Assembly (NCBI RefSeq): GCF_944384765.1
Contig: NZ_CALWUM010000003.1
Span: 62,001-126,000, forward strand
Reading direction: 5' to 3'
Source: an uncultured Agathobaculum sp.
Lineage (GTDB): Bacteria; Bacillota; Clostridia; Oscillospirales; Butyricicoccaceae
DNA length: 64,000 nt
The notes under the pieces are model-generated. The model was not told the origin of the DNA and searched no databases. It saw only the letters and a list, made by a program, of their open reading frames with translations. Positions within the stretch are counted from its first letter, which is position 1; every line of letters begins with the position of its first letter. This document shows positions 1 to 7,736 of this stretch, in pieces. The translations under genes were made by a program, and so were the position numbers.

Positions 1-840
1 TATGTCCGGGTACTGCCCTTCCAGGGGAATGTTGGAAGTGAGATAGACCGTGGTATAGCAGGCGATCCTGTCACTGTACCGGGCCGGGAGCGTCAGGGGA
101 TAAATGTCTAAAAGGTTCAGCATCGTTTCTATGGGGATCTGGGAGTAAAACTCCTCCAGCACCAGGACGGGTTGGCCGTGGTAGGCATCGAAGCGGACGC
201 CGTTCTTCCCGCCGTAATCGGTGATCCGGCAGATGTCGCCCGCCGGATGGGCCTGGTAGATGCTCCGGGTCTTTCCGGCTCCGGAGGCTCCGTACAGGTA
301 ATACACGGTCAGGTTCCGGTTTTCTTTCCCGTATTGTGCCGCTGTCACGGCCTCCCGCAGTGTGTCAATGTCTCTTGTCTTGAAGGCGAAGGCCGGCGTC
401 TCTTCAATGATCTCCATGGTGGAGCGGCCCTCCTTCACGCTCTGGAGCAGACGGCTCATGGCGGGGGAGTGTTCCTCCTGCTCTGTGGGGAGCGTTCCCC
501 ACTCATAGAAACTGCCTGCCACAGAGGTTTCCGCTTTCTCTGTGTCCGCCCATTTGCCCTCTTTGGCAATGTAATCCCGGTTCTGCTTTGCCGTCCCCTG
601 CACCCGTTCGATATGGGCCGTGGGGAATTTTCGCTGGATCGTGGAAAACCGCAGGTTTGAGTGCGCGTACAAGAAAGCGTGGGTATGGGGTGTTCCGGTT
701 GTTGCGATCTCGTCGCAAAGGCAGAAATACTCCAGGGGCAACTGGCTTAAAATCTCCAGGATCACATCCCTTGTCAAGCCGTAGGACTTGGGATTGTTCC
801 AGGTAAGCTGCCATTTCTTGCCCTGCGGATCTGATGCCAT
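1..840 (-). CDS. CRESS-type rolling-circle replication initiator (Rep), C-terminus outside window
   Basis: The frame is open from the ATG at 840 to the window edge (280 residues, no stop), so this is a partial gene. N-terminal HUH endonuclease motifs are visible: motif I QLTWNNP (residues 11-17), HTH as the metal-binding HxH (52-54), and YIAK (90-93), whose tyrosine should be the nicking residue. A superfamily 3 helicase follows: Walker A GASGAGKT (184-191), Walker B VLVLEE (225-230) and a motif-C asparagine in YLTSN (266-270). This order is that of Reps from circular ssDNA viruses and the related bacterial plasmid (pCRESS) Reps. It probably nicks at a stem-loop origin and unwinds DNA for rolling-circle replication of an integrated element. 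The motifs are read directly; the element type is inferred. Confidence 0.88.
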   Translation of the reverse strand, partial: MASDPQGKKWQLTWNNPKSYGLTRDVILEILSQLPLEYFCLCDEIATTGTPHTHAFLYAHSNLRFSTIQRKFPTAHIERVQGTAKQNRDYIAKEGKWADTEKAETSVAGSFYEWGTLPTEQEEHSPAMSRLLQSVKEGRSTMEIIEETPAFAFKTRDIDTLREAVTAAQYGKENRNLTVYYLYGASGAGKTRSIYQAHPAGDICRITDYGGKNGVRFDAYHGQPVLVLEEFYSQIPIETMLNLLDIYPLTLPARYSDRIACYTTVYLTSNIPLEGQYPDI

Positions 841-869
841 AGGATCAGCCTCCTGTTCTTTTTTCAATG

Positions 870-922
870 TGCGACTGCGATGTGCGATGGAAAAGGGGGC
901 AATGGTAGCCCCCTTTTCCATC
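870..922. other. candidate rolling-circle origin: stem-loop with TGCGA repeats
   Basis: A perfect inverted repeat with 15-bp arms (886-900 and 908-922) and a 7-nt loop AATGGTA lies 45 bp upstream of the rep start. Three TGCGA copies (870-874, 876-880, 883-887) abut it on the rep side, like the iterons that CRESS Reps bind. No T-tract follows the stem on either strand, so a simple terminator is unlikely. Origin function is inferred from position and the Rep type. Confidence 0.5.
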
Positions 923-1007
923 CCGGCGGCGTTCCGCCTGCCGGCGGGGGATGCTCTCCTAAGGGAGATCATCTGTTCCCCACCGGCGTCGGCCCGCCGC
1001 CGTCAGG

Positions 1008-1355
1008 TCAAGTTGCTTTCCGGGCTCCGTTGACCGGCTTGATGCCCGCCGCTTTGGCGGTAAACATCACAGGGCCGTATTCTTCCTTGAATCGCTTCTG
1101 ATAGGCGCTGACTTCCAGGCCGCTGAACTCGACCTCCACTGCGCCGTCCTCCGGGCTCTCCATGAGCTGCGGCCCCTCGATCTTCACGCCCAGTTTCTCC
1201 AGGCGATGTGCTGCCAGGCAGACGTCATAGCGATAACCGGCGATCCCTTCCACGGCTTTTCCGTCCTTGTACTCAGAATAGGGACGGACTTCCACCAGCA
1301 GCAGGGGCTTGCCCAGGGAGGCGGGGTCAATTTTCAAATCTCGAATGTTTAACAT
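1008..1355 (-). CDS. small hypothetical protein upstream of rep
   Basis: This 115-residue protein starts at an ATG preceded by a purine-rich AAGGTAAGG. It has no signal peptide or membrane segment. The central part is acidic with alternating hydrophobic residues, and the end is basic (VNGARKAT). It lies directly upstream of the Rep gene on the same strand, separated by the candidate origin. Its length and place recall the small DUF961/YdcP-type proteins that precede relaxase or Rep genes in Gram-positive mobile elements, and the C-terminal half has a loosely similar pattern, but the match is not strong. I do not assign a function; a replication or ssDNA-binding accessory role is a guess. Confidence 0.6.
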   Translation of the reverse strand: MLNIRDLKIDPASLGKPLLLVEVRPYSEYKDGKAVEGIAGYRYDVCLAAHRLEKLGVKIEGPQLMESPEDGAVEVEFSGLEVSAYQKRFKEEYGPVMFTAKAAGIKPVNGARKAT

Positions 1356-1414
1356 TGTAATACCTTACCTTTCTTATCAGCGCGGGTTGATCAGGCCCGC
1401 ATTTTCTTTTCGTG

Positions 1415-1432
1415 TCGTACTCTCGAGTACGA
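1415..1432. promoter_or_regulatory. palindromic operator candidate
   Basis: TCGTACTC and GAGTACGA form perfect 8-bp arms around a 2-bp centre. The dyad sits just upstream of the small protein at 1008-1355 and downstream of the XRE regulator gene, so it could be the regulator's binding site. This is positional inference only. Confidence 0.35.
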
Positions 1433-1447
1433 TCCCAGCATAGCAAA

Positions 1448-1497
1448 AGGCAGAGAGGATTGCTTATTCCGTGGTGGAATAACATTTCTCTCTGCCT
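1448..1497 (-). terminator. terminator of the XRE regulator gene
   Basis: AGGCAGAGAG (1448-1457) pairs with CTCTCTGCCT (1488-1497), and TTATTCC/GGAATAA extends the inner stem. On the minus strand it is followed by TTTTGCT, just after the stop of the gene ending at 1506. Confidence 0.65.
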
Positions 1498-1505
1498 GTT
1501 TTCTC

Positions 1506-1976
1506 CTATTTACCAGAGCGGCGGGCCGTCCTGCCCTCCCGTTGCAGATTGCAGTTGGGGAGCGGATCAAATCTTCGTTCTATCAAATACGCATCGGCAT
1601 CGTCCAGGATCGTGGACAGGGTGACACGATCCACAGTGTAGTCGATCTTTTTCTCCGCATAAATCCGAATCAATTCCAGCAGAGCTGTGTGCCTGGGATC
1701 AGCGGGCGAAAAGGCCCGCGCCTTCCGGGCCATCAGATCCTTTGCCTCTTCCTCCGTCAGGCCGAGAGCCAGGCAAAGACAGGCCAAAATATCCACTGAC
1801 ATGTTGTGTCTTTCGTCATTCCGCATTTTGTTCAGCGCGGACTGGTTCATCCTGGCGCAGTCCGCCAACTTATTTTCTGACAATCCGACTCTTTGCGTGT
1901 AAAAATCCAGATACAGCCCGAAAGAGGCTGTGGGGCTTAATTCACAGGGTTCCCGCGTGGAGCGAAACACAGGCAA
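1506..1976 (-). CDS. XRE-family HTH regulator of the mobile element
   Basis: This 156-residue protein has a helix-turn-helix of the XRE/Cro type at about residues 18-75. The segment LSENKLADCARMNQSALNKM gives the two DNA-binding helices, and a short ALGLTEEEAKDLM helix follows. The C-terminal half is charged and helical with no recognised domain. The start codon is a TTG, or a GTG two codons later; an in-frame stop lies four codons upstream of the TTG, so no long N-terminal extension is possible. It lies upstream of the small protein and Rep on the same strand and probably controls element replication genes, in the way lysogeny-type repressors do. Target sites are unknown. Confidence 0.8.
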   Translation of the reverse strand: MPVFRSTREPCELSPTASFGLYLDFYTQRVGLSENKLADCARMNQSALNKMRNDERHNMSVDILACLCLALGLTEEEAKDLMARKARAFSPADPRHTALLELIRIYAEKKIDYTVDRVTLSTILDDADAYLIERRFDPLPNCNLQREGRTARRSGK

Positions 1977-2551
1977 GCCGCCCGGTCAGCAACATCACGC
2001 AACTCAAACAAACACTTCTATAGGCTCCAAACCGTTCCGCGCCGGGGATGGTGATGACTGTAAGGCCGATGCTGTGGGCGCTGGGAAAGAGAGCATACAG
2101 CATAGGCACCACCCCCTTCCGTGGACTTGCCGCAGGTCGATTTTTCAAGAGAACCACCCCGGCAACGGAACACTGGACGCCTTAAAACAGGTGCAAAAAG
2201 AGCACAGCTCATTTCAGAACTGTACTCACACAAAAAACTTATATATCCTCAAAAAAAGTCTGCGGGGCGCACCGCTCCCTTAAGAAAAAACATCCAACAA
2301 ACTGCTGTCACACGGACACGCTCACTGCTTAGTAAGGCCCATCAGGGCAAGAAACTCTAGTAAAATCGGCGCGGCATGACGCCGCGCCGGCGTACAAACT
2401 TAACAACGTGTGCAATGCAGGATTTCTCCCGCGGGACAGATCATAAATCTGTCATCCATTCAGACGCGCACAAGAATCAACATCATCAATATACCACAGG
2501 ATTTAGTAACTGTCAATTATAAAAAACACTATATATTGCGGCGTGGGGTAA
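1977..2551. other. intergenic stretch without a convincing gene
   Basis: Only short, compositionally poor open frames occur here, and they look like chance. The stretch is AT-richer than its flanks from about 2200 to 2540. It contains a perfect hairpin, GGCGCGGC (2368-2375) with GCCGCGCC (2381-2388), lacking a T-tract. It could hold a promoter for the XRE gene or an element boundary, but neither is shown. Confidence 0.4.
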
Positions 2552-2585
2552 CTGGCCTGCCCGGTATCGTGTCCGGGCAGGCCAG
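2552..2585 (-). terminator. hairpin downstream of the SLH gene
   Basis: A perfect 13-bp stem (2552-2564 with 2573-2585) with an 8-nt loop lies 35 bp after the stop of the large SLH gene. No strong T-tract follows on the minus strand, so termination efficiency is uncertain. Confidence 0.55.
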
Positions 2586-2619
2586 CCGTTCCATGTTTCC
2601 GCCTAAGGGTTTGCGCGGT

Positions 2620-5600
2620 TTAGACCAGATCCCGCCAGAGGAAGGTCACGATCTGGGCCCGGGTGCAGGCGTTGTCGGGGCTGAACGTGGTAGCGGAGGT
2701 GCCGCCGGTGATGCCCTCACGGGCCGCCCAGGCAACAGCGGGAGCGTAGTAGGCGTCCGCCGCCACGTCCGCAAAACTTCTGCCGGAGGCTGCGGGAGAG
2801 CCGGCGTTCCGCCACAGGAAGGTCACAGTCTGCCCGCGGGTCACGGTGGCGTCAGGGCTGAAGGTGGTGGCGCTGGTGCCGCTGGTGATGCCATTCTCCA
2901 CGGCCCACAGGACCGCCTTGTAGTAATAGGCACTGCTGGAAACGTCTGCGAACGGGTTGACGCTGCTCTCCGGCTCCGGAGAACCGGAGGCCCGCCAGAG
3001 GAAGGTCATCATCTGGGCGCGGGTGCAGGCGTTGTCGGGGCTGAATGTCGTGGCGGAAGTTCCGCCGGTCACGCCGTTCTCCACGGCCCAGGCCACGGCG
3101 TCATAGTAGTAAGCGCCGGTGGGGACGTCCGCGAAGGGCAGGGTCTCCGGCTCCTCCACGATCTCCTCGAATGTGACCGCGATGGAGACCGCGCCCCGGG
3201 GCATCTTGAAGGTATACTGGTTGGCGTTGCCGCGCTCCACCTCAATGGTGTTGCCGCTGCGGTCGGTGACCGCGATGGAGGCCAGCTGATAGCCCTCGTC
3301 GGGGGTGACGGTGACGGTCACCGTCTGGTTGTAGCTGGCCCGGGTGGGGCTCACCTTCACGCTTCCGTTGGCCACGTCGGTGGGGGCGGTCACGGTGTAG
3401 CGGGTGGAGCCGCCGGAGGAGCTGCTGGGGGTGTAGAAATAGGGGGTGGCAGTAACCGCACCGCTGGTGCCGTCGCCATAGGCCGCATCCAGAGCGGTCA
3501 GCAGCTCATCGGTGAGGGTGGTATAAGTGCCGCTGACGCCGTCGAACTGCCAGCCGCCGAAGGTCTGGTCGCTGGGGGCGGCGGTGGTGGGCAGAGCACT
3601 GTTCACGTCGGCGGGGGTATAGGTCACAGTATTGTTATCAGGATAAGTAACCTGCGCCGTGCGGTTATCCTTCACAGCTTCGAACGTGGAGAAACCCTTG
3701 TCGTTGGTAAAGGTCAGGGTATCAGCGCCCTCGCTACCACCGATGGTAGCCTTGTGGTAGCCCACCAGGCTGCCATCCTTGCTGTGCTTGACATAGACGG
3801 AATCGCCGCCGGTGAACAGATTAGAGTTCCCCAGGGGGATGGTGATGGTGACTTCCTTGGTGATGGTCAGCTCACCACCGACACCGGGGATCTCCACGGC
3901 GTTGGCATCATCCACAACGCCTGCGTCGCCACTGACCTTGATGTCCTCCGGCGTCGGACCGTCCAAGTCAGCCGTGGTGGCCACGGTGCGGTACATGGGG
4001 GTGATGTCCAGCGTGATCGTGCCGGCGGTCTTGTCCACGGCGGTGATTTCCACATCCATGTAAGGCTGGACCACGATGGTGACGGTCTTTTCATTAGTGG
4101 TAATATTGGCCCGAGTCAGCGCTTCTGTGCCCTGCATAACAGTGACTTTATTTTCATTGGCCTGGGTGGCGGCAGCGGCGTCCAGCCCGTCGCCCGCGAC
4201 CAGAGCAGGAGCATCCTCCCCCTTCATGGCTTCCGCCACAGCGTCAGCAACTGCCTTGTCCTCTCCGTCAAGATTCGCAGGCGTCGTCACCTCCGGGGCG
4301 GCGGGGACGACCTCCGCAGCCTCTGCATTCGCCTCGACCACCATGTAGTTGTAGCCGTCCAGGCCGCTCTCCACGGCGACATAGTTCTTCTCACCGACAG
4401 TGGTGAGGAACTCGCTGGGGTCATTGGAGTAATACCCGCCGGTGATGGCGAGGGACACAGTGTACTTGGTCGGAGCCTTGATGAAAAGGTCCTTCTGCTC
4501 TGCTATGAACTTCCCGGCGGAGATGGTGACCGAGGTATTGCCATACTCGGCGGCAATATTCAAAGCCGCAGGATCCTGCCCGCCGGTGCCGTCTCCCCAA
4601 TCGCCGGTATCCCCGGTGCCCAGGCTGGTGATCAGCGCGTTATCGTTATCGATGGTCAGCGTGCCGCGCTGGATGCTGATGCCGCCGGCGGCGCCGCGGA
4701 TCGTGCCGCCGCTGATGGTGGTGGTGCCGGACTGGGGCAGATACAGGGCATAGTCAGCAGTAGAGATCAGCTCGCCGCCCTGGATGTTGATGACAGAATT
4801 TGTGGTTTCATCGTTGCCATTGCCAGCGGCCGCATACCAGCCGGCTTCGATTTTGCCGCCGGTCATGGTGAAGTCGCCGCCGCCCTGCACCATCACGCCA
4901 AACTGTCCATTATTCTTGGGATCGTCAAACCCGGACGCAACGATGTTGCCGCTTTCCATGGTAAGCAGAGCATCCTCACCACTGGCCACAACAATGCCGC
5001 CCGTATAGCTCCCGCCATATTTTTGGGTCGCGCGAATAGTTCCCTGCGCCCCGTCAGAGGTGTCGCAAATGGTCAGCTTACCGGAAACGAAGATGTTTCC
5101 GTTATTGGCCGCCTTGACCTCTTTCCCATTCAGGTCCAGGGTCAGGGACTTATTGGCAGATACGACCACATTGCTGCCGGAGATATCCGTGTTGGACAGC
5201 ACCTTGACAGTATCGCCGCTGGACGCCTTGTTAAAGGCTTCCGACAGCGTAGCATAGTAGCTGTCTCCCACCTGGGCCACGGCGTTGTCAGCGCCCAGCT
5301 GCGCCACGGTGCCGTCCTCGTCCTGGATGTAGTTTTCGGGAATATAGTCGCTCACGTCGCTGGAGAAGGTGCCGCCCGTGATGGTGATCACCTTGCTGGC
5401 TCCAGCCCACTCATCTTCGGTCTTGTTGGTATTGTTGAAAGCATACGCTTTGACTGCCTTGGAGCTTTCTGCGGCCTCAAAGGTACCGGCCTCAATGGCA
5501 ACGGCACCGAGATCCTGATAGCCGTCGCGCTCGACGATAGAGACCGCGGCCGCATCCGGGATGACTCCGTCATTTTCCGTTTTGCCCAGGGGAGTACCAG

Positions 5601-6720
5601 TGGCCGTGATAGTTGTCTGCTCGCCCTTTACGGTCAAACTGCCGGCGCACATCTGCACGCCAACATTTTTGGCGCTCACATTCGAGTTCTCAATGGCCAC
5701 GGTCCCGGTGCTGGGGAAATAGATCCCAGAGCCATTTTCCGCAGTGAGGGCGCTGTGCTTCAGCGTAATGGAGTTACCTGCCTCTTGCCCGTTGGTCACG
5801 ATACCGTACGATCCAGAAGCATCGATCGTGACATTATCCAGAGTAAGAGACGTACCGCTATACAGCATATGAATCCCGTCTACATTAGACTGCTCACACT
5901 CCAACGTCCCGTTCATAAGAGTAAGCCCGGCGTTGTCATAGTTGATTTCAGCTATGCGCTCGGTGCCTGTGTAAGTATACGTCTTATGATTTAGGTCAAG
6001 CGTGCTGGTTGCATTGCCGGATTTTATGGGGTCGCTGCCGGTATAATCATTCAGCATCGTGATGGTACTTCCCGCCGCGACCTTTGTCGCGTTGGCATAG
6101 GACCCATAGATTCGATCCTGACCGTCTGCTGGAACTCTAAACCCGCCGTTTGAGACATATTTGGCGGTGGTTTCGCTGTACGGCAGGTATGCGCTGTTCT
6201 CTAATTCCACTGCGGTCACGCCGCCATCTAAAACAACCAAGTTTACGCCTTCGCCGATCACGCCGGAAACAGGCTTATTGCTGTCCCCAGCCTGAAACCG
6301 CACGGGCAGCTTCGCGGTGACCATTCCACCTTCCGGTGCTTTGGAATTGATCAGACGAATCGTAGAATCTACACCTTCAACGGGCTTGCTGCTGTAATTC
6401 GTTCTCAGTTCAAGCGCAGGTATAGTTGCTGACAGGGCTTCTCCGTTGATGTTATGTCCGTTCAAATCTACCGTCACACCGAAATTCTTGGTGGCGGATT
6501 TGCTTGTTACGGTCACATCCTGCTGCAGAACGACTGTGCTTCCCGCCGTAGCGGCCTGCATTGCCTTGTTAAGGGTATCGTATCCATTCACTTGTCCATC
6601 GGAAGTCCGGACGATGGCCACTGTATCTTGCCCGGTACCCTCCGCCGCCAGCGCTGACGCGGGCAGCAGCGAGAGCACCATGGCCGCCGCCATGAGGATG
6701 GATAGGAACCGTTTTTTCAT
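2620..6720 (-). CDS. large secreted beta-helix protein with three C-terminal SLH domains
   Basis: This 1,366-residue protein starts with a signal peptide (lysines, hydrophobic core, ASALA cleavage motif near residue 25). Residues about 35-830 are rich in short G/T/N/V repeats such as ITGGTFSS and LDLNGK, typical of right-handed beta-helix (pectate-lyase-like) folds, in two successive sections. An Ala/Glu-rich linker and beta-sandwich-like segments follow. Residues about 1193-1366 hold three S-layer-homology modules with FADV...YYY...FSPD...TR signatures, which normally anchor proteins to pyruvylated wall polymers. It is probably a surface adhesin or glycan-binding protein. A strong AAAGGAGG ribosome site precedes the start. 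No catalytic site was recognised. The DNA of the SLH modules is highly repetitive. Confidence 0.88.
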   Translation of the reverse strand: MKKRFLSILMAAAMVLSLLPASALAAEGTGQDTVAIVRTSDGQVNGYDTLNKAMQAATAGSTVVLQQDVTVTSKSATKNFGVTVDLNGHNINGEALSATIPALELRTNYSSKPVEGVDSTIRLINSKAPEGGMVTAKLPVRFQAGDSNKPVSGVIGEGVNLVVLDGGVTAVELENSAYLPYSETTAKYVSNGGFRVPADGQDRIYGSYANATKVAAGSTITMLNDYTGSDPIKSGNATSTLDLNHKTYTYTGTERIAEINYDNAGLTLMNGTLECEQSNVDGIHMLYSGTSLTLDNVTIDASGSYGIVTNGQEAGNSITLKHSALTAENGSGIYFPSTGTVAIENSNVSAKNVGVQMCAGSLTVKGEQTTITATGTPLGKTENDGVIPDAAAVSIVERDGYQDLGAVAIEAGTFEAAESSKAVKAYAFNNTNKTEDEWAGASKVITITGGTFSSDVSDYIPENYIQDEDGTVAQLGADNAVAQVGDSYYATLSEAFNKASSGDTVKVLSNTDISGSNVVVSANKSLTLDLNGKEVKAANNGNIFVSGKLTICDTSDGAQGTIRATQKYGGSYTGGIVVASGEDALLTMESGNIVASGFDDPKNNGQFGVMVQGGGDFTMTGGKIEAGWYAAAGNGNDETTNSVINIQGGELISTADYALYLPQSGTTTISGGTIRGAAGGISIQRGTLTIDNDNALITSLGTGDTGDWGDGTGGQDPAALNIAAEYGNTSVTISAGKFIAEQKDLFIKAPTKYTVSLAITGGYYSNDPSEFLTTVGEKNYVAVESGLDGYNYMVVEANAEAAEVVPAAPEVTTPANLDGEDKAVADAVAEAMKGEDAPALVAGDGLDAAAATQANENKVTVMQGTEALTRANITTNEKTVTIVVQPYMDVEITAVDKTAGTITLDITPMYRTVATTADLDGPTPEDIKVSGDAGVVDDANAVEIPGVGGELTITKEVTITIPLGNSNLFTGGDSVYVKHSKDGSLVGYHKATIGGSEGADTLTFTNDKGFSTFEAVKDNRTAQVTYPDNNTVTYTPADVNSALPTTAAPSDQTFGGWQFDGVSGTYTTLTDELLTALDAAYGDGTSGAVTATPYFYTPSSSSGGSTRYTVTAPTDVANGSVKVSPTRASYNQTVTVTVTPDEGYQLASIAVTDRSGNTIEVERGNANQYTFKMPRGAVSIAVTFEEIVEEPETLPFADVPTGAYYYDAVAWAVENGVTGGTSATTFSPDNACTRAQMMTFLWRASGSPEPESSVNPFADVSSSAYYYKAVLWAVENGITSGTSATTFSPDATVTRGQTVTFLWRNAGSPAASGRSFADVAADAYYAPAVAWAAREGITGGTSATTFSPDNACTRAQIVTFLWRDLV

Positions 6721-6775
6721 CTTCTGTTCTCCTCCTTTTGTTTTCCTTGCGTTACCTGGATGGATGCTTGCCTCA

Positions 6776-6804
6776 ATTATAAAATGTTATTTGTAAAATA
6801 TCAA
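6776..6804 (-). promoter_or_regulatory. sigma-A promoter of the SLH gene
   Basis: On the minus strand TTGATA (6799-6804) and TATAAT (6776-6781) are separated by 17 bp, 56 bp upstream of the SLH gene start. It lies in the divergent region shared with the XRE gene, which could regulate it. Confidence 0.7.
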
Positions 6805-6871
6805 TAGATAGATTGCATCTAATTTTCAGAAGGACCGGGAACCCTTAAAATAAAGGGCAGAGGTGAGCGAC

Positions 6872-7123
6872 ATGGCGGAACAGCGAAACCCGGAATTTGA
6901 CAATACGCAGAAATTCATCGAACTGGGTTACAACATTGCCTATTACCGCAAGCACGCTGGGCTGACCCAGGAGCAGCTGGCCGAGCGGGTGGGCATCAGC
7001 CGCCAGCACATGGGCGCGATCGAAGCGCCGAACATCTGCCGCCTCATCTCGCTGGATCTTCTCTTCAATATCGCAGCCGTGCTGAGCATAGACCCCGTCC
7101 GGCTTCTGACATTCCGGGAATGA
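6872..7123 (+). CDS. small XRE-family HTH regulator
   Basis: This 83-residue protein is little more than a single helix-turn-helix domain. NIAYYRKHAGLTQEQLAERV followed by GISRQHMGAIE is the classical XRE helix 1-3 pattern, and a C-terminal helix LFNIAAVLSIDPVRLLTF completes the five-helix bundle. The ATG at 6872 is chosen because AGAGGTG lies 6 bp upstream; a GTG at 6863 in frame is possible. It is divergent from the SLH gene with about 150 bp between them, so it is a natural candidate to regulate that gene and itself. A C-terminal effector domain is absent, so the sensed signal, if any, is unknown. Confidence 0.82.
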   Translation: MAEQRNPEFDNTQKFIELGYNIAYYRKHAGLTQEQLAERVGISRQHMGAIEAPNICRLISLDLLFNIAAVLSIDPVRLLTFRE

Positions 7124-7143
7124 GCGGAGCCTATCAAACGCAA

Positions 7144-7186
7144 AAATGACGCTTTCAGGCATAGTTATGCCGTGAAAGCGTCATTT
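7144..7186 (+). terminator. terminator of the small XRE gene
   Basis: AAATGACGCTTTCA (7144-7157) pairs perfectly with TGAAAGCGTCATTT (7173-7186), with a further GGCATA/TATGCC inner stem. It starts 20 bp after the stop codon and ends in a short T-rich run, so it can act on both strands. Confidence 0.75.
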
Positions 7187-7245
7187 CTTATAAGCCAACG
7201 GGCGTTGTTTGCATTATTTTGGACAGCACGAAGGGGCAGAGAAGC

Positions 7246-7300
7246 GCTCTGCTCTGCTCTGCTCTGCTCTGCTCTGCTCTGCTCTGCTCTGCTCTGCTCT
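7246..7300. repeat. pentanucleotide tandem repeat, 11 copies of GCTCT
   Basis: Eleven uninterrupted GCTCT units (55 bp) lie between the XRE terminator and the 3' end of the truncated fic gene. The unit is not a multiple of three and has no stop codon in any frame on either strand, so copy-number change would shift a reading frame that crossed it. No convincing gene crosses it here. Confidence 0.95.
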
Positions 7301-7370
7301 GCCGTCAGTATATTGCGCGTCCTCATGGGTTGTCAACCCCTTGGTTGCTACAAAATTTGTATTTAGTCTA

Positions 7371-7736
7371 TCACATTTTCATCCGTTTGAAAAGCCCTGC
7401 TAATCGAAAATATTCTCTAAACCGGGGGATTTCTCCGTGGGCCAAAAAGCGGGCAGCGCCCTTCATAATGTCTTCCCGCCGGAGGTGTCCCGCAAAGGGG
7501 TAGATGTCTCCCAACAGATAGCGGTGGATCCGGCACAGGTGAGAAATCGTAAACCGACCATGGATCGGGCTTTCCAAAAGTTCTCTCTGCCGCAGCAGGG
7601 AAATGTCCGCCTCCACGGCCCGCAGCTTTGCGCCATCCCGGAGGCCAAACCGGTTTTTCAGGACATTGCTGTCCCGGTAGCAGTAGATGGAGCCCGCCAC
7701 CGCATAGACATCATATTTTCCGAAGCCTTTATCCAT
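7371..7736 (-). pseudogene. Fic-family AMPylase toxin, truncated before the catalytic motif
   Basis: The 121-residue product matches the N-terminal half of a Fic domain: NVLKNRFGLRDGAKL, then ISHLCRIHRYLLGDIYPFAG, then a KGAARFL segment. Family members continue to the catalytic HPFxxGNGR loop and a final helix, near residue 150-200. Here the frame ends in FKRMKM and a TGA, and the sequence beyond is unrelated and runs into the GCTCT repeat. The gene therefore looks cut off and should be inactive as an AMP transferase. It overlaps the upstream antitoxin gene by 8 bp with no strong ribosome site of its own, indicating translational coupling. Confidence 0.8.

Noticed and set aside
503-814. A 103-codon minus-strand frame inside rep
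   Set aside because: Its product is low-complexity Arg/Pro/Gly sequence in another frame of the Rep gene, whose motifs are clear in the frame starting at 840.
870-922. The rep-proximal stem-loop as an ordinary terminator of the 115-residue protein gene
   Set aside because: No T-tract follows on the minus strand, and the adjacent TGCGA repeats fit an origin better; the terminator reading is kept only as a weak alternative.
2368-2388. GC-rich hairpin as a CRISPR repeat or attachment site
   Set aside because: Only one copy exists and no repeated partner or tRNA end was seen; it is left as an unexplained dyad.
2410-5994. A 1,194-codon open frame on the plus strand
   Set aside because: It lies antisense to the SLH protein, is rich in Gly/His/Asp/Val with no domain, and results from GC-biased codon use of the true gene. 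The SLH gene has a signal peptide, ribosome site and promoter.
7172-7503. Plus-strand frames across the GCTCT repeat encoding ALLCS repeats
   Set aside because: They start within a terminator or at TTG codons with no ribosome site and have no conserved part. I treat the tract as a repeat only.
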